Assembly: GCF_000150955.2 (NCBI RefSeq)
Contig: NC_011689.1
Coordinates: 248,001 to 312,000, forward strand
Length of the DNA stretch: 64,000 nt
Direction of reading: 5' to 3'
Origin: Phaeodactylum tricornutum CCAP 1055/1
Taxonomy: Eukaryota; Bacillariophyta; Bacillariophyceae; Surirellales; Neidiaceae
Shown here: positions 40,109 to 50,739 of the stretch, in pieces
How positions within the stretch are numbered: position 1 is the stretch's first letter
Layout: each line of letters opens with the position of its first letter
The notes under the pieces: model-generated
What the model was told of the DNA's origin: nothing
The model's input: only the letters and a program-made list of their open reading frames with translations
Database searches by the model: none
Translations under genes and position numbers: made by a program

Positions 40109-40360
40109 AAATCGTATATTCGACTAATAGAGCTACTACATTGTGTATTTTCGAAAACTCATCCGTCTGCATCAAAATTTTCGCATCGCACAACCAACTG
40201 TACATTTAGAAATTGGTGTCGAAGCTACATTTCGCAAACGAGCCTCGAAGCGTAGCGCATTCTGCATAGAAAGGTATTCATGTTTCATTTGACCCATATG
40301 GATCCCTGAGACTTTTGGATAGTTGCTATAGGGAGTGGCAAAACGATGGAGAGGAGATCG

Positions 40361-41581
40361 TCAAGAGACCTGAAGACTATCACCGCGAATCCTCTGAATA
40401 CTAGCTGGAAGGTTATCCCACTGTGATTCGAATTGAAAATTTTTCTGGACGTATTCGTAGAGCCTAAGATCCAAGCTGTTGATATTTCGAAGGTACTGTA
40501 ATGTTTCACTGGTTAGAGACGTTCTCGAGAGTTTAGACGGGGAAGCGGCGTTGATTTTGGGCAAAAGGGTTCCGAGAGTTGCGTTTCCCGTTAGCATATG
40601 CGTCAGCAAGGGCAGCGTCTCTTCGCTCAGCAGATCTGTTGTTCCAATCCAGTCGAAGACTGACAAGAGAGGGAAGGTACGGAAGCATTCTTCAGTGTTC
40701 ACTACGCGGCGACGATCCACTTGGCCGTTCCAGGTTCGATTCGAGGTGGCCGATTCGTTCTTTAAATGCCACAAGTTGCGCATATCGTAAGCTAAAAGGA
40801 GGCACTGATAGTTTGTTGGTGAGAGTTTGCGCAAATGTTTTTCCGTGGCGCTGATCCAGACGTGGGACCGCTCTTCTTGCGGAGTGCATCGTTTGAAAAC
40901 GGAGCACGGTTGCGTGTAGAAGAAGTGAAAAAATGAGAGCGCAAAGTCGATGGGATCGCGGATCAGTGTAAAGACGAAGGTCGACACTCCTTTTTCGTCA
41001 GCTGCTTGCCTCAGTTCGTTCATCATCGGGAAGAAATTATCCAGTTTCGGACAGTAATTGTGAAATTCAAGGAATAAAGTGCTGCGATTCTCGGCTGGCA
41101 GCGACAAGTGCGCTTGGATGAGTGGCCAATATTGGTTCCACGATGTAAAGTCATTGATACGGAGCCATTGGACTTTGGGAAGATCCTTTAAACCGTTCAA
41201 AGTGGTGCCTCCCGTCTTGGGATAGTGCAAGAATACCATCACACCCCCGGCTTGGAAACTTGGTAGAAGACGACCAGCGTTGTTCGTGCTGCCGTTGCGC
41301 ATGGATAGTACATCTCGTTCCTTCTTCACCCGAGTGGCAGGTACCTCTGATTTAACTGATACAGATGGAAGAATGCCTGTTCGCAGGGGGTCCGCTCTGT
41401 ACGGGTGTGTTGGAAGAATGAGGTCATCTTTTAGGTGGAGCGACGAAATGTTGGGCGCTCGAACTGTATCTAGCTTCGATATTTGATGCTGCTGCAAAAG
41501 AAAAGTGGCGACTGCCGCAAGCGTCAAACAAAACGCTTTGGTGAATGAAAATTGTCTTCTGTCATGGTGCTTTCGGAGCAT
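40361..41581 (-). CDS. type II membrane sulfotransferase-like protein
   Basis: 406 residues from the ATG at 41581. A short basic N-terminus and a signal anchor (FCLTLAAVATFLL) fit a Golgi type II protein. FLHYPKTGGTTLN is the 5'-phosphosulfate loop (P-K-T-G-G-T-T). FTLIRDPIDFALSFF is the 3'-phosphate motif (R-D-P...S). Several N-x-S/T sequons lie in the luminal part. The family transfers sulfate from PAPS to carbohydrates or proteins. Sulfated polysaccharides are plentiful in diatoms, but the acceptor is not deducible. Confidence 0.8.
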   Translation of the reverse strand: MLRKHHDRRQFSFTKAFCLTLAAVATFLLQQHQISKLDTVRAPNISSLHLKDDLILPTHPYRADPLRTGILPSVSVKSEVPATRVKKERDVLSMRNGSTNNAGRLLPSFQAGGVMVFLHYPKTGGTTLNGLKDLPKVQWLRINDFTSWNQYWPLIQAHLSLPAENRSTLFLEFHNYCPKLDNFFPMMNELRQAADEKGVSTFVFTLIRDPIDFALSFFHFFYTQPCSVFKRCTPQEERSHVWISATEKHLRKLSPTNYQCLLLAYDMRNLWHLKNESATSNRTWNGQVDRRRVVNTEECFRTFPLLSVFDWIGTTDLLSEETLPLLTHMLTGNATLGTLLPKINAASPSKLSRTSLTSETLQYLRNINSLDLRLYEYVQKNFQFESQWDNLPASIQRIRGDSLQVS

Positions 41582-42680
41582 CTTGGAAGCTTTCGCGCTT
41601 CTGTACTGGCTGTATGCGACGAGTGAACATTAAGCGGAATGCTCCATTGTCGGGGACTCCCATTTGGATGGGGAAGCGCCTGCCTATCTACGAGAGGGAT
41701 TCGTATTATGCCTACGACACAGTTTGAATTCTCAACTATAGAGAGAAGAAGCCAGTTGTACAGCATGAATTGCTGCGAAATCCCGTACTATTAACACACA
41801 ACACATTTTATATGGAGAACCTCTCTATATAGAGTACATGCCAATTTCTAAGGTTACTGGAGCTCGCATTCTTGCAGTTTTGCTTCTAGCCTCGGGATCT
41901 GGCTTTAGACTTGTGCCATTGTTATAGCTAAGTGTGCTTTGGAATTCCTCTGGAGACTCTAGAGAGCACTCCTAGAAAGGATCATGGGCAGCTCCTGTAG
42001 GCGTATTGGTGCGTTGTGAAACTGGTCCTCGGTCTCGCAACGTCGGTGAAACAAGAATCGACTACAAAGATATGTTGGAAGTGAAAATGCCCAAGTACAC
42101 AAGAAATTGGCAAAGGCGAGCTAGTCGTGCAGTTGTGAGCGACATCGACTACTATAAACGTTTTGTGAACCAGATATTTTCGTGTAAAACCCAACACTCA
42201 CAATCACTGTCATGGCGGAAAGACGAGAAGGAAAACATTTCTACCGGATATCCACTTGTCGTGTCTCCCGGACATATATACGATATGTCCTACATAGGAA
42301 TATATCCGAGAGTTATCTTAGTTCGCTAGCTAATTCTGAACATGCCGTGGCTGCTGTGAACAAAATCTTTTGTTGTCATTCTACCATGGTATAGTCTCCA
42401 GCTAGTCATTTCCTGGTGCGACATGTATCGGTTTGTTAACGGAGACACGGTACAGACAAAAATATCGTTTACGAATTAAATAAAACCGAATCTAATTCTG
42501 AAGAGTAGATATACTTATCAAGACAGCCTGAGTGATTTCCAGAAAGCGGACCATGGCGAAACCCCACCGACTGGTTCCTTCTTTCGCACGAAATTCGGAC
42601 GCCTGAGAATTCCGTCAATAAACCGGTATCTTTCAGGCAACACCCATACGGTGGGCCATCCTCATTTAGAAGAGCGGCAC
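41582..42680. other. divergent upstream region, 1.1 kb
   Basis: No gene recognised. Frames here start at non-ATG codons and lack motifs. A few short AT-rich palindromes occur near 41811-41835 and 42270-42305. Confidence 0.45.
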
Positions 42681-45600
42681 ATGTTTACTTTGTGGCATCG
42701 CTCTCACCAACGATCATCGTCTCCAATTTTGCCCATGACTGATCCTCAAGTACTCGCCGCATCCTCGGCATTGTCGTCTCCCAAGGACTCTACGACCGAC
42801 GCTATAGGCACTCATTCTAGAGGCCTCGTGCAGCCACGTCCGGCGTCAGATGGAAGCTCGAGCAACAACGGTATCAACGGAACTTCCGCATCAGGCGATG
42901 CCGCGGTATTCCGAGATTCCCCTGTCGCTCGCGTCTCTTCCTCCGGCTCGAATGGGAAAAAGCAAGCCGCTAAAGTCTTTAAACCACTAAGGACCGTCAC
43001 AAGAAGACTCGCGGGACGCTTCTTAAAAACAGACTACGGTTCAACGGCACATTCGTTGGTGGAGAACGCCGAACGTAGTCGGTCCTCTCGAGGGCCATCC
43101 GTCCGTCGAACCCGGGTTACCAGGAACGCCAAAGGCAAGGCTCTGGCATCCCGGAAGAATCTTGATGCTGGGAAAGAGCACTTGCTGCCACATCGCGCTG
43201 ATTCTCTCGAGGAGGAGGAAGAAATCGTGTCCTCCGACGCGTCTGAAGGATTGTTCATAGGAAACAGACACAGCGAGTCCTTTCCGTCGCACCACCCGAT
43301 TTCTTCTCAGGATACTGTTCTTTGGTTTGAGCTCATGTTGCGCCAACTAGCGCTCCTTCTCATTGTGTATCAAATTGGAGCGCGTTTTCCTTTGTATACT
43401 GCAAACAGTGCCAAAGTACTAGAATATGTATCGGTTGCCTGGTTGACATGTTTGGTGATCATTTTTGTGAGTTGGGTCCAAACAGTGACCCCACCAGAGG
43501 CTTCAGAACTCTCTGAACCCCGACTATCGGAAGGGTCACCCAAACTTCAGCAATGTGCGTCGCATTTGACAGAGGAATCTCAACCTCTCCTTCTCGGCGA
43601 GGTCGAAGAGGGGCTCGAAGGCGAGGCCGTCGGCTTGGAAGCTACTTCCGGTTATAACACGGCAGACAAAGAAGGGTCAGAGCCACCATTTTCTCAACCG
43701 GGGCCGGTTTCCCCTGATGCTGTCTCCGCTCCGGCACGTACGGTAGTCCACCCAGCATTAACGCACTACTACATTATTGATACGCAGAAGAACGAGCGCA
43801 TCTTTCCCAACGACATGCAGGCCATGGGCCGACTGGATACGGAATACTTTTTGGGGAATATGATGATATTGATTCGTACCCCGGATGCAGATGATCCTAG
43901 TGCTACCTCAGGAAAGCCGGAAAACTGGACCACCTCCGCTTATTTGCGCGGAAAGCAACGTCGATTCGAGTTTCAGTTCCAGGTCCAACTCAAAAAAATC
44001 CCCACTGGCCGTGTATATTTCGCGACGGAGCTCCAGGAACCTGTTAAAATGGGGATGATCCAACGGGCATTTGTATCTGCCGCCATGGCTTTTGTCAAAA
44101 CTACCAACAAATCTTTCCATTACAGCATCACTGGAAGTTCACCCTCTTCGGATGGCAAGTACGAAAAGCCACACATGTCCTTTCCTGTCGAAGAAGGTAT
44201 GAACCGGGTAGTGGCAACCCCAAAAGGACAACTTCCACCTCAGCTAGGGACAGTTATTGAAGAAGACGACGCCTCGGTGGCCCGGCGTAAAAAGGGTGCT
44301 CGCATGGACTGGAAACTCGACGAAATTTACACCTTTGCACTATGGAGTCAGTATGTGGATTTTTTGGAATGGCGTGTACTCAATTTGCCTGGCATTCGAC
44401 CATTTAATCTGACTAGCGTCATTGGAACAGAAGCGATTCGATTGGTTCTGTACGAGATTCCGGACAAGGCCGATAAGCATTATCGTAAGGACATGCAGAC
44501 GATTATAACAATAGAGATGTCTAATGCCGAAAGAAGTGGTATGGGACCAGCGGCCCGGAAGTGGACCAAGACCAAGACGACGAATCAAAATCTGGTCGAT
44601 ACAGAACCCGAGCAGGTCCCAGGAACTTCAGAGAACGTTGATACTGGAGATCACTTGGCGAGTCGAGACTCTTTCGGTGGCGAGGTAGATGGCGATGTCG
44701 ATTTGCCGTCGGGAGTGCTAATAGATGAGGCCGATGAAGAGGCTGTGGCCGAATTGGGGGGAGGAATCTATGTTCGAAGTGGTGATCAGATTTCGCTTCG
44801 TGAATCCAACGTGGATAGCAATTTGAGCGAAAACCTGTCATCTTGTTTTGTAACCGCTGGTGGGGGCTTTGCTGTATTGCAGGAACAAAGTTCAGAAACG
44901 ATTGTTATAGAAAAAGTTACCAAAAGTCGACGATCTGCAGGCTCTCAACTAATCCACAGCGGGGATGTTGTACGCTTCAAGCTTGAAGCCAAGGGAAAGA
45001 AAAACAATGAAATCGAGTTCAAGTATCTTTCAGTTCACCGCGGTTGGTGGCTGAAATGGGTGTCGACTCCTCCCTCTAAGAACGGCCACTTCACACTTTT
45101 AACACACGAAACAGAGTACAGTGTGAATGGTGAAGAACAAGTCCGGTCCGCTGAAACACAATCTTCCTATCTCACATTGGGAGGATCATTCTGGTTGCAA
45201 CATAAGCGCTGGTCCAAATTTATGGTTGGCGTTTCCGCTGAATCATCGGCTACCTATGGTGGACGAATGCTCGGCTTGTACTCAAGAAAGGATAGTGTTG
45301 GAGGACCTTCCGAAGATCCGTATCTATCTGACGAAGGCGAGGTTCAAGAGCTAGATCAACTGGTGTGTAATTATGAAAAAGGAAAATCCAATTGGATGCG
45401 TCCGTTGCAGCTGAGAGCATACGAAAGTTACAGCTGTACAGTTCCAACGGGGACGGTTACTGTTAAGACTGAGAGCGACGATCAATCAGTGGAGGAATTG
45501 GCTGATAATGAAAAGGTGGATTTGGTTTTCTCTTCTGACGACTTTCAAATGGATGCGCCGGCCTGGTTGGAGATCATGAATAGAAGGGAACGCATACGGC

Positions 45601-47966
45601 AGCTGACGTACGCTGTCCGAGTACTCCCAGCAGAGGAAACGCTCTCCGATGCTGGAACGAGTGATGATGAGTTTCAGACGGAAGACGTAGGGCCACCGCC
45701 GGTTCTTGGTGCATTCATTCGTCTCCGCACTGGCGCGGAACTTGCTCAGATCATGCGAGTTGGTCTTAATTGGAGACACAGTCAAAGCATCACACGACGC
45801 AAAACGATACCGCAGAGCAGTTCAATGTTATCGGTGTCCCCTTCGCCTGGCACACCAAACTCCCCCAAACGAAAGTCGGCCTCAATACCACTGTCACCTG
45901 ATTCCATCGAAGAGACCAGCATGCCATATCAGTTTGAAGAAGAAGACAGTGAATATGAATGGGACGGCGATGCTGAAACGACTGACGATGTTGAGATGTT
46001 AAACGTTGCGTATGAAGGGGAAGACACAACTGACAGGCGCCCGAGGAAAGGTAGGAAGTTAATCGGAAAAATCGCAAAATCGGTAAAGCGCCACTCCACC
46101 ACAACTGGCAAGAGTGTTGTACGACGGAGTTTAAAGGTTGGTAAAGGCACTGTGTCGGCAGGAAAGGCCATCATTGCCCCCAGCGTCAAGGTAGGAAAAG
46201 GAACTGTTTCTGCAGGAAAGGCCATCATTGCACCGATTCGTCACAAGAATCCTCCTGAGAGAGAACCAAAAGCTAAAGTACCGGGCGACCGCAAAATGCG
46301 CAAACGGCGTGAGCGCGATCTACATGCCGCAATAAGCCGATCGATGAGACGAATTGAAAAGGCAGAATCAAAGCTGACCGCCGTTGAGTCGCCTACATTC
46401 GTTGCTGGCGAGCTGTGCGCTCCAGAACAGTCCTGTCGAACAGTCTCGAAGATGCTTTCGATGATGTCCAACTTGCCTCGTACTTCTCAGTTCTCAGATA
46501 GTTTTAGTGAACTTTTGGCAACCCAAGTTGTAGAAGCAACTGAACAGGATGGCTGGTTTCTACAGGGTGGTGCTCTTCAGCTTGGTGTTGTTCCTCAGGA
46601 AGACAAAGGGAAAGGACAGCTTGTCGCAGAGGGCGTTGTGGCACGATGTTTATGGGAAAGTCATTGGCGAGAAGAATGGTATGGTATGTACGAGAGCTGT
46701 GTTCAGTTCTATGCCCCCTTGAGTAAAGTACCGTGCCTGGAACTTTCCTTCCAAGATATTCAATCAATACGACGCCTTGGCTCAGGGGCCCGCAGCCCTT
46801 TGCCTGGATTCCCCATGCTAGTTATTGAAACAGCATGGCTGTGCCACTATGCTGTCTTCTCCGATGAAACAGCATTGGACAATTTTAGCGCGAAAGCGCG
46901 CCTTCTCTTGGAAAACTATAGTCCAACGGACGGTCTTGATCCCAACTTGGACGACAACGTCTTATCCAAAGCTCGCTTTTGGCAAGGCTTTCAAAGTTCG
47001 GTGGAGTCTTCGCTATCCTTTGGGAAGGGAAAGTGGGCCGAAATCTTTGTTGGAAAGCAGGCCAAACGTCGAACCATCTTGAACGGACGTCGGATGAAAT
47101 TTGATTTGGATGCGATGGACATTTCTACCAACGAATTTGTGCAAGGTCTTCTTTCGGCTTCCTTATCTTTTTCCCTTGACTCTTTGACTGAAGATCCTGG
47201 CGCTTTGATTCGTTTCCTGGATGCCACCAGCTACTTACGCACGCTTACTTTGCAAGACTTGAATCTGAAAAGCGCTTCCACGTTTTGCGTCTTTGCCAAC
47301 TTGTACCATTGCCTATTGCAACATACGCTGTTGCTCTCAGTCAATGGTCCGTTGAAAAGGAGTTCGTACGAGCACATTATGCGCACTTCTTGCTACGAAA
47401 TAGGCGGAGACGTCTTTTCTTTGGCAGAGATTCAGAGCTGCATTATTCGAGGTCAGTTGTCCCGTCCGGTGGTGCCCAAGGCCCCCTACGTGGAGACTTC
47501 CAAACAATCCCGATCGTACCGATATTACGCGTTGGGATACACGACACCCCGTGTCAATTTTGTTTTAAATTCGGGACACGCTTTCAGTCCGAAAGAGGTT
47601 CCTATACTGGATCCTGAAACTCTGGAAAGTCAACTCAACACTGTCACGGCAGAATTCATTCGTCGCAATATTCGGGTCGACTCGAGCAAAAAGACGATTG
47701 TGTTGCCCAAGGTGTGCGACGTCTACCGCAACGATTTTGGGACAGACTTCAACGGTATGAACCATGCCGCCCTGATTTACTGTATGAGCTATTTGGACGA
47801 AAGCATGGTAAAGACTATTCGATCCTTTGTCCGGGACGAGCCCATAATCAAGTACCAGTTTGCGATCGACCAATACCACTCAGTCTTGGAAGCCAAAGAT
47901 GCGTACCCCGTTTACAACCAGGATGACCAAGGCGAAACAGAGACCAGGAGTGATTTAAAAACATAG
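42681..47966 (+). CDS. large membrane protein with DUF1769, PH-like and DUF547 domains
   Basis: 1761 residues, intronless, from the ATG at 42681. A basic Ser-rich head is followed by two hydrophobic segments (about 209-266: LALLLIVYQIGA and VAWLTCLVIIFVSW). A DUF1769-like domain follows (about 359-487: TEYFLGNMMILIRTPD, RRFEFQFQVQLKKIPTG). Next are a beta-rich middle (about 690-880) and an 18-residue tandem repeat (VGKGTVSAGKAIIAPSVK). A PH-like segment lies at about 1339-1412 (VPCLELSFQDIQSI, then AWLCHYAVFSDE). The C-terminal DUF547 domain (about 1620-1727) has VNFVLNSGHAFSP and IVLPKVCDVYRNDFG. PH and DUF547 suggest membrane-lipid attachment and signalling; the precise function is unknown. 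Its 3' end is only 78 bp from the convergent FTHFS gene. Confidence 0.8.
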   Translation: MFTLWHRSHQRSSSPILPMTDPQVLAASSALSSPKDSTTDAIGTHSRGLVQPRPASDGSSSNNGINGTSASGDAAVFRDSPVARVSSSGSNGKKQAAKVFKPLRTVTRRLAGRFLKTDYGSTAHSLVENAERSRSSRGPSVRRTRVTRNAKGKALASRKNLDAGKEHLLPHRADSLEEEEEIVSSDASEGLFIGNRHSESFPSHHPISSQDTVLWFELMLRQLALLLIVYQIGARFPLYTANSAKVLEYVSVAWLTCLVIIFVSWVQTVTPPEASELSEPRLSEGSPKLQQCASHLTEESQPLLLGEVEEGLEGEAVGLEATSGYNTADKEGSEPPFSQPGPVSPDAVSAPARTVVHPALTHYYIIDTQKNERIFPNDMQAMGRLDTEYFLGNMMILIRTPDADDPSATSGKPENWTTSAYLRGKQRRFEFQFQVQLKKIPTGRVYFATELQEPVKMGMIQRAFVSAAMAFVKTTNKSFHYSITGSSPSSDGKYEKPHMSFPVEEGMNRVVATPKGQLPPQLGTVIEEDDASVARRKKGARMDWKLDEIYTFALWSQYVDFLEWRVLNLPGIRPFNLTSVIGTEAIRLVLYEIPDKADKHYRKDMQTIITIEMSNAERSGMGPAARKWTKTKTTNQNLVDTEPEQVPGTSENVDTGDHLASRDSFGGEVDGDVDLPSGVLIDEADEEAVAELGGGIYVRSGDQISLRESNVDSNLSENLSSCFVTAGGGFAVLQEQSSETIVIEKVTKSRRSAGSQLIHSGDVVRFKLEAKGKKNNEIEFKYLSVHRGWWLKWVSTPPSKNGHFTLLTHETEYSVNGEEQVRSAETQSSYLTLGGSFWLQHKRWSKFMVGVSAESSATYGGRMLGLYSRKDSVGGPSEDPYLSDEGEVQELDQLVCNYEKGKSNWMRPLQLRAYESYSCTVPTGTVTVKTESDDQSVEELADNEKVDLVFSSDDFQMDAPAWLEIMNRRERIRQLTYAVRVLPAEETLSDAGTSDDEFQTEDVGPPPVLGAFIRLRTGAELAQIMRVGLNWRHSQSITRRKTIPQSSSMLSVSPSPGTPNSPKRKSASIPLSPDSIEETSMPYQFEEEDSEYEWDGDAETTDDVEMLNVAYEGEDTTDRRPRKGRKLIGKIAKSVKRHSTTTGKSVVRRSLKVGKGTVSAGKAIIAPSVKVGKGTVSAGKAIIAPIRHKNPPEREPKAKVPGDRKMRKRRERDLHAAISRSMRRIEKAESKLTAVESPTFVAGELCAPEQSCRTVSKMLSMMSNLPRTSQFSDSFSELLATQVVEATEQDGWFLQGGALQLGVVPQEDKGKGQLVAEGVVARCLWESHWREEWYGMYESCVQFYAPLSKVPCLELSFQDIQSIRRLGSGARSPLPGFPMLVIETAWLCHYAVFSDETALDNFSAKARLLLENYSPTDGLDPNLDDNVLSKARFWQGFQSSVESSLSFGKGKWAEIFVGKQAKRRTILNGRRMKFDLDAMDISTNEFVQGLLSASLSFSLDSLTEDPGALIRFLDATSYLRTLTLQDLNLKSASTFCVFANLYHCLLQHTLLLSVNGPLKRSSYEHIMRTSCYEIGGDVFSLAEIQSCIIRGQLSRPVVPKAPYVETSKQSRSYRYYALGYTTPRVNFVLNSGHAFSPKEVPILDPETLESQLNTVTAEFIRRNIRVDSSKKTIVLPKVCDVYRNDFGTDFNGMNHAALIYCMSYLDESMVKTIRSFVRDEPIIKYQFAIDQYHSVLEAKDAYPVYNQDDQGETETRSDLKT
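46134..46245 (+). repeat. 54-bp in-frame tandem repeat
   Basis: Two 18-residue units, VGKGTVSAGKAIIAPSVK and VGKGTVSAGKAIIAPIRH, preceded by a weaker third (TTTGKSVVRRSLK). Synonymous differences between the copies show selection on the peptide. The Lys/Gly/Ala-rich units may form an amphipathic, membrane-binding helix. Confidence 0.75.
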
Positions 47967-48044
47967 TACATTGATTGTTACCTAATAGTCCTAGCGCGCG
48001 TAATAGATACTTTTAGCGCCATCCCGGGTTTTGGGGGATGTTCC

Positions 48045-50201
48045 TTAGAACAGTCCCACAACGCCACCATTTTCATCAATGTCCACGTCGTAAAATCCGG
48101 GCCGGGTTGGGAGTCCTGGAATAGTCATAATGTCGCCGCAAATGGGGTAGAGAAATCCGGCGCCGACGCAGCTACGGATTTCGCGGACCGGAACGCGAAA
48201 TCCGGTAGGAGCGCCCTTGGCGGACGGATCGCAACTAAAACTATACTGCGTCTTGGCGATACAAATGGGCAAATTGCCAAAGCCCGATGCCTCGTACTTT
48301 TCCATCTGCGCCCGGGCCGTGTTGGAAAAGTCGACACCGTCGGCGCGGTAGATTTCCTTGGCAATAACGTTGACCTTTTCTTCAATGGACAAGTTGACGT
48401 CGTAGAGGAATCGAAAATTGGCTTCGTCATTGTCCGCACAGGCTTTTTCGACGGCGATTGCGAGGTCCGCGGCGCCTTGTCCTCCTTCGGCCCAATGATT
48501 GGCCAGAACGGCATCGTAGGCGCCCGCTTCCAGCGCGGCTTGCCGGACGGCTTCAATCTCCGCGGGAGTATCGGTTTGGAACTGGTTCACGGCCACCACC
48601 ACGTTAACACCGAATTTTTTGGCGTTTTCCACGTGCCGGGCCAGATTAGCCGCGCCGCGGCGGACGAGTTCAACATTTTCCTGTACGTACTCTGGCTGCA
48701 AAGGTTTGCCGGCCGACACGGGTGGGCCACCGCCATGCATTTTTAGCGCCCGCACCGTGGCGACAATCACGGCGCATTTGGGTTTCAGTCCGCTGGCTCG
48801 GCATTTGATGTTGAAAAACTTTTCCATGCCAATGTCGGCGCCGAATCCGGCTTCCGTGACGCAGTATCCGTCGGGTCCGACCATTTTGAGCGCCATTTCG
48901 TCGGCCACGACGGAGGAGTTTCCCGTCGCAATGTTCGCGAAAGGACCGGCGTGGACCAAGACGGGTGTACGTTCGACAGTTTGCATGAGCGTCGGTAAAA
49001 TGGCGTCCTTCATGAGGACCGCGAGGGCGCCACCACAACCCAAATCGTCCGCCGTGACGGGCTCGCCGGCCCGACTGTAGGCGACCACCATGGCACCGAG
49101 CTTGTCGCGCAAATCCGGCAAACTACGGGCCAAGGCGAGGACGGCCATGACTTCGGAGGCGACGGTAATATCAAAGCCCGTGACGCGATCGTGTTGGACT
49201 CGCGGTTTGGCGGGTTGTCCGGGATCGTCGCTACGCGGGGTGACTTTCTCGTTGGGACCGATTCCGACTTGTACGACACGCAAATGTCGATCACAGGTAT
49301 CGAGTACGCGTTGCCAGGTAATGGTATCGGGATCGATATCGAGTCGGGCAAATTTGGACTGCTCCGCGGGGGTCAAATCGGCCGGTGCCTTGTGAGGGTC
49401 GATACCGAGCTTGCGGAGTCGGCGTTGCATAACGGGCGAGAATGGTTTGTTGGGTGGACAGAGTCTGCGAAAGAGAGCTTGATCGGACTGTGCGTCTTCG
49501 TGAAAGATTCGTGTATCAATCGCGGCGGCGAGTAGATTATTGGCGGCCGTGACGGCGTGTATATCTCCCGTCAAGTGTAGATTGAATTCTTCCATGGGTA
49601 CGACTTGTGCGTACCCGCCTCCGGCGGCGCCGCCCTTGATACCAAAGGTGGGTCCCTGCGAGGGCTGTCGGATACAGGCCACGGTGGGACGTCCCCGCAC
49701 GGCACCCAAGGCCTGCGCGAGTCCAATGGTGGTGGTGGACTTGCCTTCGCCAAGCGGTGTCGGGTTAATCCCCGTAACGACAACGTAGTTGCCGTTGGGG
49801 ACAGCCCGACGCGTGTCCCGGACCGACAAGGGGATCTTGGCCTTGGCAATGCCCCACGGAATGATCTCGTCCGGAGTCAAGCCGAGTCTAGTGTGGGAGT
49901 GATTGTGTGAGTGTCAGTGTGAGAGTGAGCATTGCATAGGAAGTGCAGGTTTCACACGCGTGCAACTATGAGTACAAGTAAAAGTACGTCTACTTCTCCG
50001 TCCATCGGTAGATACCGTCCATAAATAACAACCGACAACTTACTGTTGGGCGAGGTCGGAGAGAGGCAAGAGTCCAACTTGCTGGACAATTTGTTGACTG
50101 ACTTGAATGTCGGTCGGTACGGGATGTTGAGGCTGCAGCTTGGGATACCCCAACGCGTTGGTCGAGGCAACGTCCGTGGACGACGCCGGTGATGACGACA
50201 T
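48045..50201 (-). CDS. formate-tetrahydrofolate ligase, two exons
   Basis: The model is complement(join(48045..49887,50044..50201)), 666 residues. The intron 49888-50043 has a GTAAGT donor and a CTAG acceptor. The joined peptide [20 protein letters not shown] restores the conserved FTHFS N-terminus. The ATP site TPLGEGKST and the [20 protein letters not shown] loop are intact. The enzyme makes 10-formyl-tetrahydrofolate from formate, THF and ATP for purine and formyl-Met synthesis. It is monofunctional: no dehydrogenase/cyclohydrolase part is attached. The N-terminus (MSSSPASS) shows no obvious organelle signal, so a cytosolic location is likely. Confidence 0.93.
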
Positions 50202-50739
50202 GGTGTTACTACTCGTCGACGATACACACACACACACAGTGTCTCTCTCTCTCAAACGGATCAATGACTCCTCCTCCCTATCGATTGAGAAAGGACAGGT
50301 AGGATGGAGGATAGAGGAATGTAACTCTAGGAATCACCCAAACACACCCGTGAGCCTCGGTCGTCTCCTGCTGACAAAGAATTGGTCCAATCCAACAGAT
50401 ATATCCCTCATCCCAGAAAATCCTCTTCGGCGACGACTGACGTCACGATCCCAGCCTTGAGGCTCGGTATCCGGGATTGCTTTTGATACCGGACCAGTCT
50501 GTCCGTCTATCGGTGATGAATCGGTCACAACACAGATAGACAGACAGACAGACAGACACTGTGAGAGTTGCCGGCTTCCAACGGGAACGGCTTCGCCCTC
50601 TCGTACAACAAACTCTCCAACATACGGTATCTCCTACCAATTCATATCCGACACCTCCGTCAATATCGAAATCAATCCATCTCCCCTGACTCTTTCTTAT
50701 TCTTGTTATTATTGTTATTGGTAATTGTATACTACCACC
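50202..50739. promoter_or_regulatory. divergent promoter region with microsatellites
   Basis: The 538-bp shared upstream region of the FTHFS gene and the PWI protein gene. It holds a CA run followed by a TC run at about 50222-50252, and an ACAG tetranucleotide run at about 50532-50558. No core promoter element could be fixed with certainty. Confidence 0.5.
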
